Positions 46,541 through 56,484 are shown, counted from the first letter of the stretch. The stretch is DNA of 64,000 nucleotides from GCA-020343675 sp964462945 (GCA_964462945.1 CAYWZW010000001.1:119893-183892), one strand, 5' to 3'. Numbers and translations: made by a program. Notes: a model not told the origin generated them from the sequence alone.

Positions 46541-48655
46541 ATGGCAAAGGAACATGACAAAAAAGAATCAGAACACCTTCCTCTCTCGGTGAGGGACTTT
46601 CTTGATGCGCTGTTGAAGAAGATGCGGTATCGCAGGAAGGTTCGAGAGGACGTGCGGGCCGAACTGGCGGCGCATTTCGAAGATGAGATGCGAGGCTGTC
46701 CGAGCGGCGAAGAAAAAGAGAAAAGGGCCAGGCAGCTCGTTACCGAGTTCGGCGACCTGAAACTGCTGGCGAAACTTCTTCGCCGGGCCAAGAAACGCTG
46801 CCGGCCCCTCTGGCGAACGGTCATCGCGCGCACGTTCCAGGTCGCCGGCGTGTTAATTGTGTGTTTTATCCTTTACGGCGTCTGGTTCTCCCTCGGCAAG
46901 CCGACGATCCGCGTGGATTATGTCGCCCTGCTCAACCAGATGAACCAGCCGCAGGTCCGCGACGAAGACAATGCCTGGCCTCATTACGACAAGGCAATCA
47001 AGCTATACGTACCCCAAAGCCAGGTCGTCAAACAGTTTATTTCATACAGGCAAAACGGGAGAGACCGCGAAGACGCAATGCGCCTGAAAGGTCTGTTAAG
47101 AGATAACGAGCAGCAAATCCAGGCATGGCTGCGGGAGAACCAGAAACACTGGGACAACCTAAATCCTGAACAACAGAGGGTCCTGCTTAAGTGCCTTGAA
47201 TGTGATTGGGTGCCTTTTCCTGAGATTGCCTATCAGTCATATAACGACTGGAAGACTACGACGCTTGGTCTAATGATGGAACATATTCTCCGATGTATTA
47301 AGGAGGATATAAAGCTTACAGCGCCTCACCCCGCAGGCACCCTCACCAGTCCGATGGATCCCGGATTTCCCAGCGACGAGCTGAGCAAATGGCTGGAGAA
47401 TCACGCAATTCCGCCAAATTGTCTTGAGGCTGTATCCGTCGCCGTCCTTCACGAAGCCCTCAAACGGTTCAGAGACCTTCCGGAGCAGATCTCTGCAAGG
47501 CTCACAGACGTCGAATGTGAATATATCGGACGCTGGATCGCGCAAAACGAGCCGGCCTGGCAAGAGTTCGCAGCCGCCAGTACCAAGTCGTACTGCTACC
47601 GGCCGTATGCGTATGATCCCAATGACGAACCCAAATCGGTCGGGAGCAATCTCCTGCCGCACTTGAGCCCCTTGAAAGATTTGGCGAGGCTCGCCTTTTG
47701 GCGCTCGCGCCTGGATCAGTCTCAAGACCGCGTCCAGCAGGGTATAGAGGATTGTCTGGCCGTCGCCCGCGCCGCCGGCCATTGGCAAGGCAAGGGGACA
47801 TTCATTGAACAATTGGTGGGCATGGCGATCAACGGCCTCGGGCGCGAAGAAATACTGCATATCGTAAACACACAACGTCTTTCTGCAGCCGACCTCAAGC
47901 AGCTTCAGCAGCAGTTGTCACAGATTTACTCAGAGGGCTTCCCGTTGATAAACGTGGAAGGGGAGAGAGTCGCTTTCCTGGATGTCGTTCAGCGTTCGTT
48001 CACCGATGGCGGTCCCGGCGGGGGCCATTTAATACCCGGCCTGTGGGACAAGTTCACAGACCTAACTCCTCCGGGCCTTGATGTAAGTGATAAGCGGCTC
48101 TTCATGCCGCTCGTCACGGCGGTGAGCATGGCTCATGCAGGGCGCGATGCGACGATAGCCAAGGCCAACGAAATCTATGACCGGCAGAGCAAGATCGCCA
48201 GGATGACTCCTTATGAAAGGCGCGCGTCCAATCTCAAAACGACTGACGAAATGATGTACGAATCCCGGCTCAACTTCAGGTTCTTCTTGGTTCAGATTCT
48301 TATGCCTGCAACCGAGCGAGCTTCCGAGCTGACTCATCGGGCCAAAGCATCGCACGAAGCGCTGGTGACAATTCTCGCCGTCAAGGGCTGGCGGCTGGAG
48401 AAAGACGAGTATCCGGCGGCGCTTGGCGATTTGGTTACGGCCGGCCTCCTGAAAGAATTGCCCCCCGACCCCTACAGTGACAAGCCGCTGGTTTACAAAA
48501 AAACAGAGGATGATTTCACTCTCTACAGCGTCGGCCCGAATTTCGCCGACGACGGCGGCGAGATCTTCATGAAGAATGGCCGCCCGCAAAAGTGGGGAAC
48601 CGCCGAAGCCGGAGACATCGTTTTCTGGCCCGTAGTCGAAACGCAGCCCCGGTAG
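46541..48655 (+). CDS. HAAS-type membrane protein, partner of PadR
   Basis: Encodes 704 aa. A soluble N-terminal segment (LSVRDFLDALLKKMRYRRKVREDVRAELAAHFEDE) matches the HAAS signalling domain that precedes many PadR-linked membrane proteins; then one strong helix (VAGVLIVCFILYGVWFSLG) and a long external helical domain, ending in YSVGPNFADDGGEIF, a motif seen in planctomycete pilin-linked proteins. It probably senses and signals at the membrane. GGAGG 8 bases before the ATG at 46541. In an operon with padR. Confidence 0.85.
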   Translation: MAKEHDKKESEHLPLSVRDFLDALLKKMRYRRKVREDVRAELAAHFEDEMRGCPSGEEKEKRARQLVTEFGDLKLLAKLLRRAKKRCRPLWRTVIARTFQVAGVLIVCFILYGVWFSLGKPTIRVDYVALLNQMNQPQVRDEDNAWPHYDKAIKLYVPQSQVVKQFISYRQNGRDREDAMRLKGLLRDNEQQIQAWLRENQKHWDNLNPEQQRVLLKCLECDWVPFPEIAYQSYNDWKTTTLGLMMEHILRCIKEDIKLTAPHPAGTLTSPMDPGFPSDELSKWLENHAIPPNCLEAVSVAVLHEALKRFRDLPEQISARLTDVECEYIGRWIAQNEPAWQEFAAASTKSYCYRPYAYDPNDEPKSVGSNLLPHLSPLKDLARLAFWRSRLDQSQDRVQQGIEDCLAVARAAGHWQGKGTFIEQLVGMAINGLGREEILHIVNTQRLSAADLKQLQQQLSQIYSEGFPLINVEGERVAFLDVVQRSFTDGGPGGGHLIPGLWDKFTDLTPPGLDVSDKRLFMPLVTAVSMAHAGRDATIAKANEIYDRQSKIARMTPYERRASNLKTTDEMMYESRLNFRFFLVQILMPATERASELTHRAKASHEALVTILAVKGWRLEKDEYPAALGDLVTAGLLKELPPDPYSDKPLVYKKTEDDFTLYSVGPNFADDGGEIFMKNGRPQKWGTAEAGDIVFWPVVETQPR

Positions 48656-48814
48656 CTTTGGCAGGCGGAGACAATCTGCACAATGGAAGACCGAGCGCTG
48701 AATCCGCTCGGCCGGCTGCCCCCCGAAATCCTTGCAATTCTGCCGGACCCCCCGTATCATATCCTGCACAGTCTCCACGATAAGATAGGTAATCAGCTTT
48801 TACAGGAGATGACG

Positions 48815-50299
48815 ATGAGTTCCGGAAGATGTCCCTTAAAATGCAACTGCACTCACAACCTCAGCCGGCGGCAGCTCATCCGCGGTTCAGCCGGCTTTGT
48901 GGCCGGCTCCATTCTGTTGCAGGGCTGCCATGCACTCATGAAAGAGCCGATGGTAACCCAGAATCCCATCCGCGCATGCGGCCCGGCGTCGAAGTACGTC
49001 CCGGCCATCCAAGCCGCTTTCGTCCGGCGAAAAGAGGACTACGGGATGCTCTGGCCCGGCGCCATCTATGACGGCCAGACCGCCCGAAAGATGTACAGCG
49101 AGAAAATGATGAGCACGGCCAACAAGCTCCGCGCCAAGCTCGTCCTTCGCAGCGAGCCGCTGTACAGCCTCGCCGACACGGAAAGCTGGATCGCCGAGGC
49201 CGAGGCGGAAAAGGCCGATGGGCTGATGCTGGTCATGCTGGACCGCCAGAAACACGCCTGGCCGAGCGCCGAAAAAGTCGCAAAGAGCAGAATCCCCTCG
49301 ATTATCTATTCGCCCTTGGGCACATCGTTCACGACCAACACGATCGACTTGGCCGAGACGCCCGGCTGCGTCATCTATTCGACGGACGATTTCAGCCAGG
49401 CCGCGTACGGCGTGAAGATGCTCTGCGCCGCCGCCAAGATGCGCCAGACGCGCTGCGTCGCCATACAGGGGAAAGAACGCTCCGATACGGTTCTGGCCGA
49501 TACGGGAATCACCATGCAGCGCGTGCCAGCGGGAACGTTCATCGAGGAATATAATCGCACAGCCGATACGAAAGACATCCTGGCGATGGCCGACGATTAT
49601 CTTCGCCGGGCCCGCCGGGTCACGGGCGCGAACCGCCAGGACGTGATTAACGGCGTCAAGAGCTACTACGTAGCCGGCAGGATTCTCGAAGCCCAGCAGG
49701 CCGACGCCATCACGATGGACTGCCTCGGCGCGCTGGGCCAGCTCAAGGTGAGCCTGCCCTGCATCGCCTGGTCGCGGATGAACGATGACGGCATTCCCGC
49801 CGCCTGCGAGGCCGACTACGGCGCGGTCGCCTCGCATATCATGACGCAGTATTTGTTCGACCGGCCGGGCTTCCAGCAAGACCCCGTTGCCGACACCGCC
49901 GACGATTCGATCATCGGCGCGCACTGCTCGTGTCCCACGAGGCTCAACGGCTTCGGCTCCGGCCCTGAGCCGTTCGACCTGATGCACCATCACGGCAACC
50001 GCGACGCCGTGCCGCGCACGCTCTGGCGCAAGGGCCAGCGGGTGACAAGTATCGACCTGCTTCCGGGCAAAACGGACGGGACAGCGCCCTCGCAGGTGCT
50101 GATTTCAGCCGGGACCGTGCTTGAGAATATGGACGTGCCGCCCTCCGGCGGATGCGTCGTCTCGGTCAAGGTCAAGTTCGACGGCCGCCACGAAGTCCTC
50201 AGCTTCCCCGGCTTCCATCAGATATTCTTCTATGGAGATTACGCACACCAGATGAAAGACTTCTGCCAGCTCTGCAAATTCGACGCCCAGATCGTCTAA
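48815..50299 (+). CDS. Tat-exported L-fucose isomerase-like protein
   Basis: Encodes 494 aa. Twin-arginine signal (LSRRQLIRGSAGFVAG) with a Cys soon after (LLQGC), then a Rossmann-like domain and the segments GVKMLCAAAKMRQTRCVAI, TMDCLGALGQLKVSLPCIAW and DYGAVASHIMTQYLFDRPGF, which match the planctomycete L-fucose/L-arabinose isomerase-like family. The true activity of the exported members is not established. AGGAG is 6 bases before the ATG at 48815; ATG at 48809 is too close. Confidence 0.8.
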   Translation: MSSGRCPLKCNCTHNLSRRQLIRGSAGFVAGSILLQGCHALMKEPMVTQNPIRACGPASKYVPAIQAAFVRRKEDYGMLWPGAIYDGQTARKMYSEKMMSTANKLRAKLVLRSEPLYSLADTESWIAEAEAEKADGLMLVMLDRQKHAWPSAEKVAKSRIPSIIYSPLGTSFTTNTIDLAETPGCVIYSTDDFSQAAYGVKMLCAAAKMRQTRCVAIQGKERSDTVLADTGITMQRVPAGTFIEEYNRTADTKDILAMADDYLRRARRVTGANRQDVINGVKSYYVAGRILEAQQADAITMDCLGALGQLKVSLPCIAWSRMNDDGIPAACEADYGAVASHIMTQYLFDRPGFQQDPVADTADDSIIGAHCSCPTRLNGFGSGPEPFDLMHHHGNRDAVPRTLWRKGQRVTSIDLLPGKTDGTAPSQVLISAGTVLENMDVPPSGGCVVSVKVKFDGRHEVLSFPGFHQIFFYGDYAHQMKDFCQLCKFDAQIV

Positions 50300-50334
50300 T
50301 GCTTCTGTCTGAAAAATTCCAAAGGAATATAAGT

Positions 50335-51342
50335 ATGACTACTACACACAAATTAAGAGTGCGAGCACCCAGAAACAGAACGGTAGTACTCGATGAGAAT
50401 GATCGTATCCGCCTTAGAAAACATATAATGACAAGAATACCCCATTCGAGAACGGAACAACAGATCAGAGGCATCGCCCACGGGGATTACCGGGAATGGA
50501 TTAGAGTTCTCCCTCAAAAAGACGTGGATATGTTGTTCCTTGATCCACCATACAATCTCGACAAGTCATTCAATGGAAAGAAATTTTCCCGACGTAGCGA
50601 TGCTGATTATACGGATTGGTTGGATGAGATCATAAAGTCATTGAAGCCGGCTCTGAAACCTACAGCCTCAATTTATATTTGTGGAGATTGGCTAACATCT
50701 GTGTCGATTTTCGAAGCTGCTTCAAGACATTTTACTGTCCGCAACCGGATTACCTGGGAACGTGAAAAAGGGCGAGGAGCCAAAGGGAATTGGAAGAACT
50801 CATGCGAGGATATATGGTTCTGCACGGTATCTAATAAATATACGTTTAATGTCAATGCTGTGAAGATGAGACGCAAGGTTCTGGCACCTTATACACAACC
50901 TAATGGGGATCCAAAAGACTGGATAAACAGCGCATCTGGGAAGTTTCGTGACACCTATCCATCAAACTTTTGGACAGATATTACTATACCCTTCTGGTCG
51001 ATGCCCGAAAACACAGATCATCCAACACAAAAGAGTGAAAAACTTGTTGCCAAATTGGTTCTTGCAAGTACGAATCCTGGCGATTTCGTACTCGATCCCT
51101 TTCTTGGCAGCGGAACGACCTGTGTTGTTGCAAGGAAATTAGCTCGTAGATTTCTCGGCATCGAAATTGACGAGGAATACTGCCTTCTCGCAGCCAAACG
51201 TCTTGAACTCGCTGAAAGCGACTGTACAATACAAGGATTCTCAGATAGTGTGTTCTGGGAGAGAAATACTCTGCTCGAACAGAGGGCAAAACAGACGGAC
51301 AGAAACGGATCAAATTTATTCTCTGGTAACTTCTTTGAGTAA
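50335..51342 (+). CDS. Type II DNA adenine/cytosine methyltransferase (restriction-modification)
   Basis: Encodes 335 aa. Catalytic motif LDPPYNLDKSF (about residues 66-76) precedes the SAM motif DPFLGSGTT (about 255), the beta-class order. GKGRGAKGNWKNSCEDIWF and HPTQKSEKLV are conserved in the class. It protects the host from the nuclease encoded downstream. AAAGGA is 9 bases before the ATG. The pair is AT-richer than its neighbours, as for horizontally acquired restriction systems. Confidence 0.92.
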   Translation: MTTTHKLRVRAPRNRTVVLDENDRIRLRKHIMTRIPHSRTEQQIRGIAHGDYREWIRVLPQKDVDMLFLDPPYNLDKSFNGKKFSRRSDADYTDWLDEIIKSLKPALKPTASIYICGDWLTSVSIFEAASRHFTVRNRITWEREKGRGAKGNWKNSCEDIWFCTVSNKYTFNVNAVKMRRKVLAPYTQPNGDPKDWINSASGKFRDTYPSNFWTDITIPFWSMPENTDHPTQKSEKLVAKLVLASTNPGDFVLDPFLGSGTTCVVARKLARRFLGIEIDEEYCLLAAKRLELAESDCTIQGFSDSVFWERNTLLEQRAKQTDRNGSNLFSGNFFE

Positions 51343-52462
51343 ATTATTATCAGAACTCACGTCTTTCATACGGTCGTACCTAACGGATCATCCTGGATGT
51401 TCAAAGGCCAAAATCATTGAAGTGACGGTTTCTCGTTTCGGTTTGGAAAAATGGGGGAGGTCGGTTTATCATCGATCAGAGTTTGCAATTCGATTTTCAA
51501 CTGCCAATGTCAAATCATTCTCGAATACTGTCCTTGGATTGTCCACTCTGCAAAAGTTTGACCATCTACCCTTTATCGTTTGTCTCGTGCGCACAGGAAG
51601 TATCGAGCTTTTGCTGGCAAATACGACTTTTCTTAAGAAGATTAGTCATAGTTCACACCAGCTACGAGTCGATAATATCAGGGGTAGTTTTCTCGGGCAC
51701 GACATTCTGCGTCAGTATGATGACATCGAAAACAAACCGGAAAATTTTGAAGCTCTTTTCGAAATTCATAGTCAGTTCACATGGGAGCAGAACATTGTAC
51801 GCCTCGTAGAACGTACCAACGCCATCACACCAACAGGAGCCAGATTTACACCATCCGAAGAACAAAAGAGAAAGATTCTCCAAAGCCCTGACATCGCCAA
51901 GTTACTTAGCGAACATCCGGAATACCGTCAACTGTACGATGAACTTGACGGCTTAGTCCGAGATAAAGAGTGTGAAATCCTGGAGGCAACTAAGATTGAC
52001 AATATCAATCTTCGGGGTAATGCAATAGAGCAGATTATTACAAAAGCTGGAAATTTTCATGGCCTTGAAGACATCAGTCGGACTCTACTTCTTGGCCCTC
52101 AAGTCAAGATTGATATAAAGACAAAGATTCTGGCGTTGTCTTCAAGCCCGGCAGCCTACAATATTGATAAGTTGCTGAGAGAATTGGCAAATGGAAACAC
52201 AGTAATGTCCTTCTTCTTCGTTGGCATTGACATTGAGGCAGGCAACATAAAAACCTGTCTTGTGTCAATCTTTGACAGAACCATCCTCAAAGCGACCCGC
52301 GTCCAATTTCACTGGGCTGGTCGCAACTCCCGCGGGGTGACCCAGTTGACTGGAGATTTTGTATCAATATTTAATCCTGATTTTTCGGAGGACATTGATG
52401 TGTCTTTGGTTAAAGATTTCCTCATGAAGTTGATAGACCTCAAACCATTTTCGGCACCTTAA
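51335..52462 (+). CDS. Type II restriction endonuclease, PD-(D/E)XK type
   Basis: Encodes 375 aa from TTG at 51335, which overlaps the methylase stop by 8 bases. A possible nuclease core is VKIDIKTKIL (acidic then D-x-K, about residues 265-274) preceded by GLEDISRT. Linkage to the methylase gene, not motif detail, is the main evidence; the recognition sequence is unknown. Frames continue upstream inside the methylase, so the exact start is uncertain. The C-terminus (VSLVKDFLMKLIDL) closes a helical bundle. Confidence 0.8.
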   Translation: MSKLLSELTSFIRSYLTDHPGCSKAKIIEVTVSRFGLEKWGRSVYHRSEFAIRFSTANVKSFSNTVLGLSTLQKFDHLPFIVCLVRTGSIELLLANTTFLKKISHSSHQLRVDNIRGSFLGHDILRQYDDIENKPENFEALFEIHSQFTWEQNIVRLVERTNAITPTGARFTPSEEQKRKILQSPDIAKLLSEHPEYRQLYDELDGLVRDKECEILEATKIDNINLRGNAIEQIITKAGNFHGLEDISRTLLLGPQVKIDIKTKILALSSSPAAYNIDKLLRELANGNTVMSFFFVGIDIEAGNIKTCLVSIFDRTILKATRVQFHWAGRNSRGVTQLTGDFVSIFNPDFSEDIDVSLVKDFLMKLIDLKPFSAP

Positions 52463-52527
52463 TCGTTCTTCGGAACGGCCGATGTGAACAGCCGATGGTA
52501 TTCACGTAGAAACATGGAGAACGAGTA

Positions 52528-53208
52528 ATGGGACTTCAAGGAATTGAACTTATCATGGCTTTTGAGGAAACTTTCGGCGTCGAGCTGACGGACGCCGAAG
52601 CCATTGAGAGCGTCACTCCTCGTATGATTGGCGACGTGATCTTCTCGAAACTGAAGGCCACGGACGAACGTATATGCCAGAGCCAACGGGCCTTCTACAT
52701 CCTGCGAAGAGCGTTCATCAACTTGTTCAACGTTGACAGAAAATCAATCACGCCTGATACGCAATTTCGAGACTTCATCGGGAAATCTCATGAAAAAGAA
52801 ATCTGGGAGCAACTCCGGCTCGCCGTGGCCGCACGAAGCTGGCCCAAGCTGGCGCTACCTTCGACGTTGTCACGATTCCTCATGGCAGTCGGCCTCGCTT
52901 TTTTGAGCATGATAGTTTACGCCGTGATACGGTCGTCGGAATTGGGTTGTATCGGAGGGGCAATCCTCCTTTTCCTTTTTCTCTGGATGGCCAACAAGAT
53001 TACTCCGCCTTATCGGAACTACATTCCATCGCGATTTATGACCATCCGCGACCTGGTTCCCTATGCCATTACCTCGGACCAGATCAAATGGACCCGCGAG
53101 CAAGTTTCTGTTCTGGTGAAACAAATCGTGACGGAGGCGCTCGGCGTCAAGGAATCCGAGTACACCGAAGACTCACGTTTTGTAGAGGACCTCGGAATGA
53201 GTTCTTAG
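52528..53208 (+). CDS. Membrane protein with ACP-like ends
   Basis: Encodes 226 aa. The N-terminus GLQGIELIMAFEETFGVELTDAE is the second half of an acyl carrier protein (the helix after DSL), and the C-terminus VKQIVTEALGVKESEYTEDSRFVEDLGMSS ends exactly at the phosphopantetheine Ser position of another (the usual ...EDLGxDS). Between them are two membrane helices (FLMAVGLAFLSMIVYAVIR; GAILLFLFLWMANKI). So each end carries one half of an ACP fold, like a permuted carrier wrapped around a membrane hairpin. GGAG 9 bases before the ATG. Function unknown. Confidence 0.75.
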   Translation: MGLQGIELIMAFEETFGVELTDAEAIESVTPRMIGDVIFSKLKATDERICQSQRAFYILRRAFINLFNVDRKSITPDTQFRDFIGKSHEKEIWEQLRLAVAARSWPKLALPSTLSRFLMAVGLAFLSMIVYAVIRSSELGCIGGAILLFLFLWMANKITPPYRNYIPSRFMTIRDLVPYAITSDQIKWTREQVSVLVKQIVTEALGVKESEYTEDSRFVEDLGMSS

Positions 53209-53302
53209 AAAGATAGAGCAGTAGGCTGGAGCTTGCCTCACCTCTAAGGATGTCGAGGTCTTTGTTCGGTGGGCTGAAGGTGGTCAAACGCGTTTGTTGC
53301 GG

Positions 53303-55090
53303 TCAGGGCGCGGCTGTCACGGCGAAGAATGAGAGGCGGTGAGACACGCCGACGATGACGTTATTCGCTCTATCGGTGTAGGCGGTAACGTCAATCCATT
53401 TGCTCGAGGCATCTTCATAGTACCACAGCTTCAGGGCATTTTCCTGGCTCGCGGTCAGTGCAGCATCGTCATATCGGATGGCGATTTCAATCGTGCCGCT
53501 GACTACGGCGGTGGTGGTCATCTCGTAAAGCGTCCCTGTGGGCAGCAGCTTGGTTCCCGCCGGCGGCAGCGGGCCGTGCGGCGTCCTGAATATCGCCGTG
53601 TTGCCGCCGGCCAGGACCGTTTCAAACGTGACCGTCGCGCCGGCGGCTGCGTCCGAGACTTCCACGCCGTCGCCCGCCGGCGTGTCCTCCTGCGAATACT
53701 TCACGGTGGCATAATCATAGCGGGAGCCGTTGCCGAAGCTGCCCCCGGTGACATAGACGTTCCCCCGACCGTCCAGGGCCACGGCGTATGCGTAGTCACA
53801 ATCATTATCGGGATCGTCCCCGGGCGCCGGCAGGCCGCCGCCCAACCGTTCCGCCGGGCCGTCATACGTCGCCGCCCACAGCTCGTTGCCCGCTGCATCG
53901 TACTTCACGGTGGCGCAGTCATACTGGCTGCCGTAGCTGTACGTGTATCCGGTGACGTAAACGTGTCCCCTGCCATCGGCCTTGATGTCGCGGGCGCGGT
54001 CGTTGCGATATCCCGGGCCATTGAAGACCGCCGCCCAGAGCTCGTTGCCGGCCGGACCATACTTGACCGTAGCATAGTCCTGGCCGGTCCAGACGTTCTG
54101 ACTGTATCCGGTGACGTAAACGTTCCCCGAATGGTCCAGGGCAATCGCCCGGGCGTAATCATAGTTGTTTCCCGATCCGTTGTACCGTGCCACCCACTGC
54201 TCGGCGCCCTGCGAATCATACTTGATGGTGGCGTAGTCATAGCTGGTCCCGGCGCCGTCGCTGTACCCGGTGACGCAAACGTGGCCCGAGGCGTCCACCG
54301 CGATCGCTTCGGCGACGTCGTACGCGGAATTCGGCGGACCGGACGGCCCGGCGTAGCGCGCCACCCAGAGCTGCCGGCCGGCCGAATCGTACTTGACGGT
54401 CGCATAGTCTTCGCGCGCGAAGCCGTCGCTGTAACTGTACCCGGTAACATAGACGCTGCCGGAGGCATCCACGGCGATGGCCCTGGCGCTGTCGTGATAA
54501 TTTCCGGGGCCGTTGTACCTGGCCACCCAGAGCTGGCGACCGGCCGGGTCATACTTGATCGTGGTATAGTCCCGGCGGAAATCGCCCCCTTCGCTTTCGC
54601 CCGTGACATAGACATGACCCGAAGCGTCCAGGGCTATAGCAAAGATCAGATCGTTTCCGTTCCCCGGGCCGTTATACCGCGCCACCCACTGCTCGACGCC
54701 GTCCGAATTATACTTTACTGTGGTGTAGTCCGAAGTGGCTCCGCCGCCGTAACTGTGTCCGGCGACGTACACGCTGCCTTCGGTGTCCACCGCCATCGCG
54801 ACGGCCTGGTCGTGATAGCCGCCCGGTCCGTCGTACCGCGCCACCCACAGCAGGCTGCCGGCCGGGTCATACTTGGCCGTCGCATAGTCATAGTGGCTGC
54901 CCGCGCCGTAACTGTACCCGGTGACATAGACGTTGCCCCACTCATCCACGGCCATCGCCTTGGCGTAATCGTCGGAGTTGCCCGGCCCATTATAGCGCGC
55001 AACCCATTGCTCGGTCACGACCGCCGCTGACAATCCGACGGGGGAAAATCCCAAAAGCGCACCCAAGCCGATGAGAACCAGCCTTGTCAT
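53303..55090 (-). CDS. Exported beta-propeller-like protein with eight SBBP repeats
   Basis: Encodes 595 aa. Signal peptide (MTRLVLIGLGALLGFSPVGL), then eight repeats of about 55 residues, each with WVARYNGPGN, a D-A-x-A-I-A-V-D turn, G-N-V-Y-V-T-G-Y-S and D-Y-A-T-V-K-Y, the SBBP (seven-bladed beta-propeller) pattern; DAAAG starts a C-terminal beta domain with RLSFFAVTAAP at its end. Repeats 1-6 are very similar, suggesting recent duplication. It probably binds ligands or proteins outside the cell. Start 55090 gives the signal peptide and has a Gly-rich ribosome-like site. Confidence 0.88.
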   Translation of the reverse strand: MTRLVLIGLGALLGFSPVGLSAAVVTEQWVARYNGPGNSDDYAKAMAVDEWGNVYVTGYSYGAGSHYDYATAKYDPAGSLLWVARYDGPGGYHDQAVAMAVDTEGSVYVAGHSYGGGATSDYTTVKYNSDGVEQWVARYNGPGNGNDLIFAIALDASGHVYVTGESEGGDFRRDYTTIKYDPAGRQLWVARYNGPGNYHDSARAIAVDASGSVYVTGYSYSDGFAREDYATVKYDSAGRQLWVARYAGPSGPPNSAYDVAEAIAVDASGHVCVTGYSDGAGTSYDYATIKYDSQGAEQWVARYNGSGNNYDYARAIALDHSGNVYVTGYSQNVWTGQDYATVKYGPAGNELWAAVFNGPGYRNDRARDIKADGRGHVYVTGYTYSYGSQYDCATVKYDAAGNELWAATYDGPAERLGGGLPAPGDDPDNDCDYAYAVALDGRGNVYVTGGSFGNGSRYDYATVKYSQEDTPAGDGVEVSDAAAGATVTFETVLAGGNTAIFRTPHGPLPPAGTKLLPTGTLYEMTTTAVVSGTIEIAIRYDDAALTASQENALKLWYYEDASSKWIDVTAYTDRANNVIVGVSHRLSFFAVTAAP

Positions 55091-55712
55091 CACCACCCCC
55101 AGCTCCGGTACGTCTTGCGTCACTTCTGCCTCCTTCGTAAGGACGCGGTCATGCACTGCGGCCCCCGGAACGGACAAAGCAACCTTCACATCGTCTTTCG
55201 ACTCTGCGAGAATTGCTTCGCGCTGCACTGCCGGAAACGGATCACTTATCGACCGTGTGACCGGACCGGGGCAAAACCGCCCCGCCCTGCTACCTTCACC
55301 GCTCAATCGAAAAGCTCTTTGCGCGTCCTTAGCATTACAAATCGGCTACCTACCATTATATGATATGGCGCAAAGCGGTTTTGCCAAGAAAAATCTTCCA
55401 AAACACCCTAACTTTCCCATTTTCACGCAGCTTTGGCGTGGGCAATAGTCCTAAAACACGCTGAATAATAGGCCAAGAATTGCGATTTTCGCCTCAAGGA
55501 AGCATATTTCACGATTTGTCGGGTGAGAATCCAAACGAGGGCCCAGTGAATCAGCGATTAGCCTGGATTCTGTGGCCGCGGACTCCGAGAATCAGGCCTC
55601 CAGTATCAAGAGCACACAACGTGATACGTACCCGACGAACAAGATTTGCCTTTTCCGTTCATTTCTGCTACTTTACGCCGTGAGATAGAAGAACCTATGC
55701 AGGAGAAAGAAA
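55091..55712. other. Intergenic, 622 bp
   Basis: Divergent spacer between the SBBP gene and the phosphatase gene. No convincing gene. Contains the promoter region of both; I did not find a clean consensus pair. Confidence 0.45.
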
Positions 55713-56435
55713 ATGAAATTATGTCTCAAGGCAAATGCAATTCTCTGGGTGATCGGGCTATTGCTGGGCGGTTGTGGCACAGAAGCTACCCCTGAACGAG
55801 GCAGCCCGGCTGTCAAAGGAAACGTCATTCTTCGCATCTACGTGGTCAGGCACGGCGAGGCGTACAGGAATGTCCCACACCCGGCGGACACTCCCGACGA
55901 GAAGCTGGATTCGCTGACACCCAAGGGTTTGCAGCAGGCGGCTTCGGTCGGGAATTTTCTGAGGGATAAAGAGGTTGTTGCCGTGATCGCCTCGCCGACC
56001 GGCCGGACGCGGCAGACCGCCGATGCGATAGGCGAAGCCCTCGGGCTGGCAAGACACTATTCGCAAGACAAATCGTTTGCATCGTTAAGGGAGGGCAAAA
56101 CGCCCGATGGAAAACCCGTCTCGTGGTCCTGGCGGCAAGAGCAATGGAAAGCAGGTCGTGACCCGCGCCCGGCCGGAGGTGAATCTCTTGAAGATGGTAC
56201 TGCTCGGGCAGTAAATGCGATTCATCAACTCACGCACAGATACCCCGGCGACGCGATAGCGATCGTCTCCCACGGTGAGATCTGTGCCGCTCTGCTCGGC
56301 CAGGCCGAGAATACCCCAATCTCCGAGCGTTATCAATTACATGATGTCCCAACCGGATCGGTCAGCGAGATCGTTATTACGGACGCGGGCTGGCATTTGG
56401 TGAGGCAGGGCATCAATCCATCTGAAGAAAAATAA
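55713..56435 (+). CDS. Histidine-phosphatase lipoprotein
   Basis: Encodes 240 aa. Signal ILWVIGLLLGGC with a lipobox ending in Cys, then a histidine phosphatase domain: YVVRHGEAYRN with the RHG catalytic triad at about residues 48-50, SPTGRTRQTADAI and IVSHGEICAALL (second catalytic His). It dephosphorylates small molecules in the envelope; substrate unknown. AGGAG 6-7 bases before the ATG. Confidence 0.9.
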   Translation: MKLCLKANAILWVIGLLLGGCGTEATPERGSPAVKGNVILRIYVVRHGEAYRNVPHPADTPDEKLDSLTPKGLQQAASVGNFLRDKEVVAVIASPTGRTRQTADAIGEALGLARHYSQDKSFASLREGKTPDGKPVSWSWRQEQWKAGRDPRPAGGESLEDGTARAVNAIHQLTHRYPGDAIAIVSHGEICAALLGQAENTPISERYQLHDVPTGSVSEIVITDAGWHLVRQGINPSEEK

Positions 56436-56484
56436 CAGCTTCGAACAAACCAGAGGCAAACCACATAATCAGGAACCAGACGAG

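Noticed and set aside
48887..49993. Minus-strand frame inside the isomerase-like gene
   Set aside because: Antisense shadow; no ribosome site.
53339..55030. 563-codon open frame antisense to the SBBP protein
   Set aside because: Periodic only because the sense gene is repetitive; no signal peptide or ribosome site.
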